From Symbiodinium natans (lineage: Eukaryota > Sar > Dinophyceae > Suessiales > Symbiodiniaceae), in contig CAJNDS010000169.1 of assembly GCA_905221605.1 (NCBI GenBank), forward strand, positions 739,001 through 803,000: DNA of 64,000 bases, read 5' to 3'. This document shows, one piece after another, positions 1 through 8,485 of the stretch. The position numbers and the translations under genes are program-made. The notes beneath the pieces are model-generated. The model searched no databases, was not told where the DNA came from, and saw only the letters and a list, made by a program, of their open reading frames with translations. Each line of letters begins with the position of its first letter. Within the stretch, counting starts at the first letter, position 1.

Positions 1-1
1 T

Positions 2-589
2 TTCGGAGGACCACCTTCCTCTGACGTTGGCATCAACTACCAATACCACGGGGAATTCCTGAGAGAAGAGGTTTTTTCGAAAGCCAACAAGGTGCCTCTT
101 GGCCGCGACGGACTTGTATTCGAGAACACTCGTAAAGATGTGCACATCCAGTGTGGCGGCATTCTGCGAATGACTGGGCACATGGCCTTCAACACATGCA
201 ACATTTCCCACCCAGGCTCTGGGCTCGAAGTCATCGTGGAGATCTTCGATGAACATGTGGATGCATGGGTGAGAGCTGAAAAGGGTGGTAGGATCACAGA
301 CCCAATGAAGGTGCAGGGCCCGAGCGTGAGTTGCGCCGACAACCTTTTCCCCTTCTGGTATGGCAGCCCAGAGGAGCAAGACACCGACCCCAGCTGGGGA
401 GACGAGAAGACCAGCAGCCGCCGGCGAATCGCGTGTCTCACCACCGACCCCCGCGTGACTTCTGGCCAAGGAGGCCAGAAGGGTGGTGGGTCAACCAAAG
501 GTGGTGCCGGTGCAACCAAAGGTGGTGCCGGTGCAACCAAGGGTGGTGCCACAAGCAAGGGTGGTGCCAAGGGCAAGCGCCGCAGGTAG
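2..589 (+). CDS. 3' part of an unrecognised gene with a basic Gly/Ala/Lys tail
   Basis: The frame is open from the window edge, so the 5' end is missing and about 195 codons are readable. The body (reads such as HGEFLREEVFSKANKV and GLEVIVEIFDEHVDAWVRAE) has normal globular composition. The last 40 residues are low complexity: two tandem GGAGATK units, then further KGGA-type units, ending KGKRRR. A TAG stop lies at 587-589, but the same bases form AG|GTAGCA, so this could instead be a 5' splice site. No family is recognised. The basic tail could bind nucleic acid or be a nuclear signal; that is inference only. Confidence 0.5.
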   Translation, partial: FGGPPSSDVGINYQYHGEFLREEVFSKANKVPLGRDGLVFENTRKDVHIQCGGILRMTGHMAFNTCNISHPGSGLEVIVEIFDEHVDAWVRAEKGGRITDPMKVQGPSVSCADNLFPFWYGSPEEQDTDPSWGDEKTSSRRRIACLTTDPRVTSGQGGQKGGGSTKGGAGATKGGAGATKGGATSKGGAKGKRRR

Positions 590-1961
590 CAGCAGCAGAG
601 ATGTTTAGTCAAGGCTGTACCTTTCACTCGGCAGATGAGTCGGAAAACTATAGTCTTCTTAGGAATTGTTTTCGTTTTAATTCCTGTAGAACCTAAAGGA
701 ATGTAACAAAAAAGTCGGTTATGATTCTTTGCACAGGGGCAGTCGCTTGAAACACCGAATTTGACACCAAATGTCTTGGATTGCAGCTTGGGAACTGAGT
801 CTTTCACTTGCTTTCTGCCATCCAGCCCATGATGAATTCTGTGAAGCTCTTTTCCTGGAAGCCCCACGAATCCCTCAAAGAAGCCTTAGACCCCCTAAAC
901 TACCCTAAACCCTAAACCCCCCGCTCCCTTGGCAAGACCAAATCCCCGCAAGGCCTGAGTGCCCTATGCCTACAAATCCGGAAGCCCCAAACAGAGCTGC
1001 TGGCCATGGCGCGTCGCACACGAGACACCGGAGGTTTGCCAGGGTTTGGGAGGTTAAGGTTGAGGGTTCTCTACGCCCTAAACCCTACCTCAACCCTCAA
1101 ACCTTAACCCTAAAACCTATAAACCCTACACCCTAAACCCTATATGGTAGGTTTCGGAAAGGGGGGGCGGGGGTGGGTGGAGGTCTTGCTTGGGAGTCTA
1201 GGTCTGAGAGCTTCGATTCGAGGACCAACGCTGTTCTTGAGTTTAGGGTTTGGATGTTTTGGGGGATCAGGAAGCCATGGGGTTCCAGGTTTTTAAGGTT
1301 TTTAGGGGTCAGAGTATTGGGGTTTCGGGCTTTAAGGTTCAAGGGGTGCTCAAGCTCAAGGCTCTGGGTGGAAGGTTGATACAGTTTTTTTGGGGGGGTT
1401 TAGCAATCTTGCACTCTGAGCTTCATGCCAATCTGACTACCCTATCTTTTCGCACTCGGCGTGCTGGTGTAGACTCCAACCCCAGTACATTTGTGGGGTC
1501 CTTAAGAAGGGGGTGATTCATGGGGAGTAGGTATCTAGGGAAGCCTGGGGAGCCTTAGGGAGTAGTGGGGAGTATTCGGGAACCTTGGGGCACATGCCGG
1601 ACCCTTCAAGTACGATTACGTGCCCTCTTGTTGCTAGAGCCAGCACCCTCTGCGAGAAGGCCTCACCGGCAGCAACTTGGCACGAGTGGTCCGTACCATG
1701 TCACATGCGTTGCTGATACTGGAGGCGTGTTCTCTGCATCAAAGACTGGATCTTAAGGAGAGCTTCAATTTCAGGGTTCCGGCTCAGGCATGCGATTCAA
1801 GCTCCAATACATATGCATGTTTGTAGGCATGCATTCATACTAATGTTGTCTGCTGATTAGTGTGGCCCCCCCCCCCCTCCCCCCCCCTCAACGAAAGGAT
1901 CCCGCTCTTTAGAGTGGGGGGGCGGGGGGGGGCAATTTGGGGGGGGGGGGGGGTCTGGTTT
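590..1961. other. intron or intergenic DNA with degenerate telomere-like repeats
   Basis: This stretch holds CCCTAAA blocks (about 893-922 and 1075-1143) and diverged GGGTTT-rich DNA (1190-1400). One possible 45-bp exon lies at about 990-1034 (AG, then LLAMARRTRDTG, then GT). Poly-C (1867-1886) and poly-G (1915-1953) tracts lie at the end. No longer gene is supported. Confidence 0.5.
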
Positions 1962-2156
1962 TATATGATTTTAAAAGGGATGAGTTTATATGAATTTAAA
2001 AGGGATCCATATGATCCATATGATTTTAAAAGGGATGAGCTCGTATGAGTGTAAAAGGGATCCATATGATTCTAAACGGGGTGAGACTATATGAAATTAA
2101 GAGGGATCCATACGATTTTAAGAGGGATGAGTTTATATGAATTTAAAGGGGATCCA
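1962..2156. repeat. degenerate minisatellite
   Basis: A motif made of TTTAAAAGGGAT and a gap with ATATGA recurs about seven times with substitutions. Units alternate between GGATGAG and GGATCCATATGA variants. It directly follows a poly-G tract. No coding frame is maintained. Confidence 0.7.
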
Positions 2157-2173
2157 TCTATCCCAACCAAGCC

Positions 2174-2604
2174 AGCCCGCAAAAAAAAATATAATTCCGG
2201 GGGAGCAAACTTTTTATATTATACGGCATGCGGGCAGCTGCTGGACTACCCCCTTTGAAATTTGATTGCCCGGCCTCGGTACAAAAAAATTTCATAAAGA
2301 AATCTTAGTTTTGGGTCTGGCCTGAAGGCTGAAGATTTCAGGGCCCGACAACCTCAGGCCTCAAGGTTTAGGAAGCCTCAGCCGTTAGGCCTCTGGATCC
2401 AAACCCAACTAGCCCGCAAAAAAAATATAATTCCGGGGGAGCAAACTTTTATATTATACGGCATCCGGGCAGCTGCTGGACTACCCCCTTTGAAATTTGA
2501 TTGCCCGGCCTCGGTACAAAAGAATTTAATAAGGAAATCTTAGTTTTGGGTCTGGCCTGGAGACTGAAGATTTCAGGGCCCGACAACGTCAGGCCTCAAG
2601 GTTT
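2174..2604. repeat. 237-bp tandemly duplicated unit
   Basis: Copy 1 (2174-2369) and copy 2 (2411-2604) match almost throughout, from AGCCCGC plus an A-run to CAGGCCTCAAGGTTT. Both contain AATTCCGGGGGAGCAAACT. A third, isolated match to that motif occurs at about 2776-2795, suggesting a wider repeat family with its end there. No ORF is conserved. Confidence 0.8.
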
Positions 2605-3426
2605 CAGGCTTTAAACCTTTGATCTTTGGTCTCTCAGGCTCGGTTCAGAAGCGATTTATGGACGACAACACCATTCGACAGCCTCGCCGAAATTTTGCAT
2701 CGCCCGATTTTTTTTCACAATTCCGGGGGTCCTCCTCAAATAGATCCCCCTGAATAATTTTTGGATTTTTTTCCACAATTCCGGGGGAGCACACTAATCA
2801 GGATACAACATTACTCGTACCCGATGACCTCGGACGCCCGTTCGTGAAAGTCTATAAGCCACCAATCTCGAAAATCCTGAAGGGTTTCGTGTGCCTTCAA
2901 GAATTTGGTACTTAGGTAGGACCTTGAGACATCTCGTGTTTTCCCTTATTCGGCTTGAGAGGACGAGGACCCCTGTTGTTTTTTCAGATGGCGTTTAAGG
3001 GCCAACCTGGGTATCACTCACCTCCTTTACCTGCTACAGAGCTTGCGTAGCTCAACTAAAGCGGAGAGAACCATAAGACCCCCATAAGACCGTAATTTTA
3101 ACGCTACGCGACCCGCCTCGGCCCGGCCCAGCGCATCCGCGTGAGCATGGTGATTCCGCAGCGCCCAAGTCGCTGGACCCCAAGCAATAAGGGCTGGGTT
3201 TAGGGTTTAGGGTTCCGGGTTTATGGTTTATGGTTTGGGGTTTTGGGTTGAGGGTTAGTTCAGGATTGAGGGGCTTAGGGCTCAAGGTTCACGCTTTGGG
3301 GTTTAGGGTTTTTTTGGGTTTAGGTTCGGCTTGGATTGATCGTAGGGGGTGGGTAGGGGGGGTGGGGGGGGAAGGGGGGAAGGGGGAGGGGGAGTGCTTC
3401 GGGCTTAAGGTTTAAGGTTTAGGGTT
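2605..3426. other. non-coding stretch with possible short exons
   Basis: Two weak exon candidates are seen. One at 2989-3051 follows a good pyrimidine tract (TTGTTTTTTCAG) and reads MAFKGQPGYHSPPLPATELA then stop. The other, about 3133-3190, reads RIRVSMVIPQRPSRWTPSNK. The rest is degenerate GGGTTTAGGG-like DNA and G-rich tracts. Confidence 0.3.
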
Positions 3427-3550
3427 TACAGGGTGGGGCCCCCTAGTTATAAGTAGAGTTATAAGGGCCCTAAATTGGGTTATAAGGACCCTAAGTTAGG
3501 TTATAAGTCCCTTAACTACAGTTAGTATAGTAAGGGGGCCCCACCCTGTA
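3427..3550. mobile_element. introner-like MITE, family A, copy 1
   Basis: A 124-bp element bounded by perfect terminal inverted repeats TACAGGGTGGGGCCCCC, with TA at each end as for Tc1/mariner-type insertions. The body contains repeated TTATAAG and GGGCCC segments and no ORF. The left repeat offers CAGG|GTGGGG as a 5' splice site. The right repeat ends CCCTGTAG, after which an open exon-like frame starts. A nearly identical copy lies in the opposite orientation at 19004-19127. Confidence 0.85.
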
Positions 3551-3551
3551 G

Positions 3552-5069
3552 GTTCAAGCTTAGACTCTTCGATGCTTCCCCGGCCGTGCTCACACCAGAT
3601 GAGCCTCGAAAACCCGCTCACCAATTTGTGGGGGGAAGGGGGGGGGTGTGGGGGGGGCGGTGGGGTAGGGGGGGGGGGGGGGGGGGGAAAGGGGGGGGGG
3701 GGGGGGAGGGGCTTCAACTGCCTCTAGTGGAGAACCGTCCGCTTGCGGACCCCGGTTTCTTAGGGCCTAGGGGGGGGTACCCAAAAAAAGGTTCCGAAAT
3801 TGGGGGGGGGGGAGGATTGCCTGTTCTGACAACCTATACACCTCCGGCCCGAGGCCTCGGCGCATTCCGTAATTCTTGCCCTCCGCCCTAAACCCGAAAC
3901 CCTAAACCCTAAACCCTCAAGGCTTGAAGCGCTTCTTCATGTCCGCCAGCATCACGGCCATTGTTCTCTTCCTCCTCCGGGGTGCGCTCCACTTCTCCGG
4001 GGTGCCTGGGAACAAGAAGCCGAAAGGGCTTCCGTGAACCATATCCTGCTGTATGCAACCCTAAACCTTAAGGTTTCTCAGGGTTCTGGGTTTAGGGTTC
4101 AGGGTTTGTAGGGTAGGGTCTGGGGTTTAATTGGGTGCAGGGCTTAGGGTTTAGGATGTGTTGGCCTACGCCTGCATCCGCGCTCCTTCTGCGGCCCCCG
4201 AGGCAGCACCGGACCTCTCAGCTGCAAGCGGGCTGCCCCAGGCGCCTCCCGCGCCAGTGGAGGCGGTGGAGGCAGTGGAGGCAGTGGCGGCCACAGAAGC
4301 GCCCCAGCCTCCGCAGCCGCTGCAGGCTCAGGCCTTGGGCTTGGGGTTGTATTATATATCTATATATATATATATCATTAAATTAGTTTTCTCGCTATTA
4401 CAATTCTGATTTATTTTCAGTATTATGACTATTCTTATTCCTGTCTATCATCATCATCATCATTATTATTATTATTCATTGATTCTTCATTTTTGTTATT
4501 GCTGGTATGATCATTCCTACTCCTGTTATAACTATTACTTGGGTTGTATGGATTCTTTTTCGGGCCAGTGTGAGCCTAATGCGGGTAGAACTGCCCTAAG
4601 ATATGACCCCGCAAGCCGCAGTTCCATTCCACCTCCTGCGGTTCCAGCACCTTTCCTTCCGTGAGGCTGCCACAGGGGCCCCGGCGACGGAAGCAGCAAC
4701 CCAAGCAGCAACCCAGGCGCCAAGTGTGCCCGGAAGTCGGCCGAGGAAGGCCAGGGCATTCTGTCAGATTCCAACAAGTAAACCCCGCCTTCCACACGCC
4801 CAAACTGCTAACATTACTCCTAAGAAGCCTGAAACCGTGTGGTGTGGCCCATCATTCCCTTCAGCAAGATGTGTTCGAGTTTGAGCTTGTAGGGCGCGCA
4901 GAACACGAGGAAGGCGACACTTACATTGTGGAAGCGGGATGACAGCTTCAAGCACTATAAAGATGCATGGGGCGCGACAGGGCACAGCAGTTCTTGGGAA
5001 AGGGAACTCTCCTTGGATGATGAAAGGTTTGCAGTCCCCCTGGTTGACAAATATCCCCCAAAAACCTAG
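3552..5069 (+). CDS. exons of an unrecognised multi-exon gene
   Basis: Five exon-like islands with G/C-rich third positions: 3552-3627 (FDASPAVLTPDEPRKPAHQF), 3922-4033 (FFMSASITAIVLFLLRGALH, a likely membrane helix), about 4158-4325 (Ala/Pro/Glu-rich, with repeated VEA), about 4628-4769 (Ala/Thr-rich, EAATQAATQAPSVPG), and a possible last exon at 4893-5069 (LWKRDDSFKHYKDAWGATG, ending in TAG). The 4.16 and 4.63 kb islands share composition, so they probably belong together. A competing frame at 4870-4942 (QDVFEFELVGRAEHEEGDTY) also looks coding. The first exon starts right at the family A element. No family is recognised and the joins are uncertain. Confidence 0.4.
3635..3707. repeat. poly-G-rich tract
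   Basis: Long interrupted runs of G, including runs of more than ten, with a strong strand bias. Similar tracts occur at 1915-1953, 48627-48646, 53249-53271 and 55313-55328, and on the other strand at 6967-6985, 10396-10414 and 42665-42681. Confidence 0.8.
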
Positions 5070-5167
5070 AAGCCTCGAACTCTCACACCCTTAAACCCCT
5101 AGCCAAGCCCAAGCAGCAGCCTAAAACCGTAGCATCCCTAAAGCCTAGAACCCTCAAGCCCCCAACC

Positions 5168-5473
5168 CTTCAAACCCTAAACCCTAAACCCTAAACCCTA
5201 AACCATCCTAAACCCTAAACCCTAAACCCTAAACCCCCCTAAACCCTAAACCCCTAAAAGCCTACAACCCCAAGAACCATTGAGTTGCCAGGCCTGGGAG
5301 CTGCACCAGCTGCCGCTCATCCAGGGCTGTGAGCCGCTCCCTTGCACCCAGCGTGGGGTTTGCTGTAGGGTTTAGGGTTTAGGGTTTAGGGGTTTAGGGT
5401 TTAGGGTTTAGGGTTTAGAGTTTAGGGTTTAGAGTTTAGGCTTTAGGGTTTAGGGTTCAGGGTTTAGGGTTTA
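5168..5473. repeat. inverted pair of telomeric-repeat arrays flanking an exon-like island
   Basis: CCCTAAA units fill 5168-5257 and TTTAGGG units fill 5362-5473. The 90 bp between them (about 5273-5360) reads as coding on both strands: AWELHQLPLIQGCEPLPCTQ on + and ARERLTALDERQLVQLPGLA on -. The minus reading looks more protein-like, but neighbouring genes are on +. Strand is unresolved. Confidence 0.7.
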
Positions 5474-6101
5474 CGATTTGGGCTTCAGGGTTGCGAGAAT
5501 TCGGGGTTTGGGGTCCAGGGTTTACGGAGGTTACCAGGTTTCGGGGAAAAAGGGGTTTGGGGTTAGAGGGTTTAGGCTTTGTGGGTTGCGAGGTTTAGGT
5601 CTTTCGGGGGTTTGGTGTTTGTTTTTTTGGGGATTTTGGGGTTTGTGGTTCAGGGGGTTTTGGGGTTTAATTAGGGTAAGAAGGGTTAAGAGGGGTTTAA
5701 GGGTTTTAGGTGTTCGGCTGGCAGGCTTTTTTTAGGGTTTAAGGAGTTATGGGTTTTCGGCTCCGCCATCCCCAACTAGCACTTCTTTGGGTCTTGCCTT
5801 CGGGAGGAACCCTCTGATACTTCGGGGCCCTAAGACCCCTCATTACAACCTTTCCTGGGCCTGCCTGGACCCGCACTCAGCAAAGACCCTCGAATCCCTG
5901 ACAACATCTAAGCCCACATCCTTGAGTCCTACAAGCCCTAAACCCTAAACCCTAAACACTAAACCCTAAACCCTAAACCCCAAAACGCTCAAGAGACTTC
6001 GAACAGACTCTGGTCTCCCCCGCCTTTCCGATAATGTTGAGGGCCCATTAATTTACCGCTCACGCGCGGAAAGCATCATGAAGCCTCTGAGGCACTGCTG
6101 C
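5474..6101. other. intron-like DNA with diverged telomeric repeat
   Basis: The stretch is mostly diverged GGGTTT(A/C)GGG DNA on + to about 5750, then unique sequence, then a CCCTAAA block at 5937-5978. The 85-codon open frame at 5478-5735 is only the repeat read through (Gly/Leu/Arg-rich) and is not taken as a gene. Confidence 0.5.
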
Positions 6102-6176
6102 AGTGAGGCCGGATCTTCGACATGTGCAACTTGTGGGCCACCAATGCTTGGAAATGAATGCTCCGGGGCTTGTGAA
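6102..6176 (+). CDS. putative internal exon, unknown gene
   Basis: A clean exon signature: ACTGCTGCAG before it and GTATTTAG after it. One frame reads RPDLRHVQLVGHQCLEMNAP without a stop. Another reads GRIFDMCNLWATNAWK and ends in TGA, and has stronger third-position G/C. The correct frame is unresolved. Confidence 0.35.
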
Positions 6177-6872
6177 GGTATTTAGGGCTGTAGAGGTTTA
6201 AGGGTTCAGGCTGTTGAGCCCAGAGGGAAAATGGTAATGGTTTAGGGCTTGGGGCTTCAAAGGCTGAACAGGTGGGCTCTCCTGCTTGTTCTCATGCATG
6301 TGCCTGAAGCTTGGAGCTTTTGAGGCTCGGGCGTGCAGTGTAAAGTACGAGCCGACGTCTCCTAAATGTTGATGCTTGTCGCGCAACCATGCTGTTTCAC
6401 AAGGTAGTCTGAAGTGCACAAGTGATCTGACACTGTTGATAGAGTTTGTGCGTACTTGTGTGCATATGTGGGTGGTCACGGCTCTGAGGCCAACTTGTGA
6501 TTAGCTCAGATAAGGTTGTTGAACTAGTCTTAAACTCTTTAACAGCAGACTCGACTGCTGTCAGTGAAGTTCGGCACAATATGGTCAGCTCGTTACATCG
6601 TGGTCCGTTCATTCCAAAAATCTAGCATGGAAGAAGCTCTTGCGCGCTAATTTAGACTAAGCGCTAGCATCGGTGTTCTGCCAACAGCCGCCGTTCAGTG
6701 CCATAGTGTCATACTAGGAGCAGTGTAGACTGCTTGGACGTCCTGTTGCATTGGAGCTAGACGAACTTGGGTGCAGGGCTTAGGGACCGGACCTTTCGAG
6801 AAACTTAGGGATTTAGGGTTTGTGATTAGAAATTTTGGTTAGGGTGTCGGGTTTAGGGTTTAGAGTGGCAGG

Positions 6873-6953
6873 ACGACCGCAACGCGCCCTGTCTCGACGT
6901 GGAGCGCTGTGCTGCTGCTGGCCCCGAGCGAGGTGGCGCTTCAGGATTCATGG
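6873..6953 (+). CDS. putative exon ending at a family D element
   Basis: The island follows GTGGCAG and runs into the MITE at 6948, with ATGG|GTTCCC as a possible 5' splice site inside the element's inverted repeat. Two open frames exist (DDRNAPCLDVERCAAAGPER and TRPVSTWSAVLLLAPSEVAL). Product unknown. Confidence 0.3.
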
Positions 6954-7091
6954 GTTCCCCTACTACCCCTACTACCCCCCCCCCCCCCCCCCCTAATTCC
7001 GCCCGTGCTTAAGGCTATTTTCGGGATGATTAAGCCTAGTTAAAGCTATTTAAGGGGGTAACGTAGAAGGGGGTAGTAGGGGAACCCATGA
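6948..7091. mobile_element. introner-like MITE, family D
   Basis: Inverted repeats TCATGGGTTCCCCTACTACC and their complement end the element on both sides (about 24 bp, nearly perfect). A poly-C tract of about 19 bp lies next to the left repeat, and the centre is A/T-richer. The left repeat holds G|GTTCCCC; the right end reads CCCATGAG, giving GT and AG at the expected places. Confidence 0.75.
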
Positions 7092-8485
7092 GAATGCACA
7101 CGGGTTTTGATATATAGGGCGGAAGTTTGAGATGTATTTGCCGGAGGTGTTAGACTTGCCAGGGTTCATGGTCTCAAGGTCGCTGCCGGCTTTAGCTCAA
7201 GGTAGCCTGCCCTTTTCTGTAGTCGTTTTTTGGGGGGCTTTGCAATGCTCCCTGCCCTTCCCTTTTGCTGCAAGCCATTTGTGTTTCGGAGGCTTCATTC
7301 CCAGATACCGGCCATGCCACAATCCCGAATGTACAAATCAGATAAGTCACAAAGACCTGACGTTATCATCAGTCAAGATGTCGCTGAGCAACTAACAACA
7401 ATCAGAATGCCCAAGCGCCGTCAGAAGCCGGACTCAGAAGCCGGAAGACCCAGTGCTCCCAGGCAAGTACGCGCTGGCCCTGAGTCATTGGGGGCGACCC
7501 AATGAGGTGGAGCTGGGGGCTTATTTAGGATTTAGGGTTTTGGGTTTTGGGTGCAAGACCCTGGGTTTGGGGTTTACATCCAGGGCTTAAGTACCTGAAT
7601 CCATGGTCCATAAGAGTGGGGCACCCGCTATGGTCGTGAAGGAAATCCGGCATGAACCTGACCTCAACTGGAGCACTTCCCTACACCCAGAAACCCTAAG
7701 AGCCCTATGCCATCCTAAACCCAAAGGCCCCAATGGACCCAAATCCAGGGTGTATAGAGTTCAGCCCGGAGACTTCAACCATTGAGCCCCTAGATCCTAA
7801 GCCCTAAACCCAAAGCTGCCTTAAGAAGCTCGTCCTCTCCATCTGACGATGCAGACAGCAGATCTACAGCCTGAGCCCCATCAGTCGATGCACCCGCTCT
7901 TGCTTCTTCACCAGATCCATCTTTGACAACAACGGCTACGGAAACAACAAGTGTCACCTTCCGGTACAACAAAGAAAGCTGTTTGTACGTTGCCAGGGTG
8001 AATGTTTAGTCCACCGGAGATTGCTGCTTATTCGCTGCCATGATAGCCATGATAGCTGTTTCGTCCACACGAAGAACTGCTTGTTCACAAACAGATGGCC
8101 GTTTAGTCGACCAGAAATAGTTATTTCTTCTCAAACAAAGAGGATGGTCCACCAGAACTACCTGCTTATTCCCAACCAGGATAGCTGTCTACTCTGGCCA
8201 ATAGTGTTGCTCACTGCGTCGATTCTGCCTTGGAAGCTCCTCCATGACTTGGAGAGGATAGGCCAACCTAAACCCTAAACCCCTAAAGAAGCCATGCGAT
8301 ATACTGTCTTAAGGGACGAAAGGCGGGACCCTTCGAAGGGACCTTAGGAGTTCTTTAAGGGGTGATTGAGGGGCTACTTAGGTATATAGACGATTATATA
8401 AGGTATATATAGATTAAGGGTCCCTTCTAAAATTCCCTCCTTATACCCCATAAGGGCCAAAACCCTAGACCCATCCCTTGTACAG
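7092..8485. other. intron-like or intergenic DNA
   Basis: The stretch is unique DNA with a short telomere-like block near 7520-7580 and another at 8268-8288. Open frames here (for example 7132-7395, 7230-7505, 8021-8278) lack third-position bias and splice context, so they are not taken as genes. A dispersed-repeat core lies at 8369-8410; its second copy is at 61690-61729. Confidence 0.45.

Noticed and set aside
5937-5978. Telomeric arrays as evidence for a chromosome end
   Set aside because: Blocks occur throughout the window in both orientations and between exons, so they are interstitial; neither window edge shows a terminal array.
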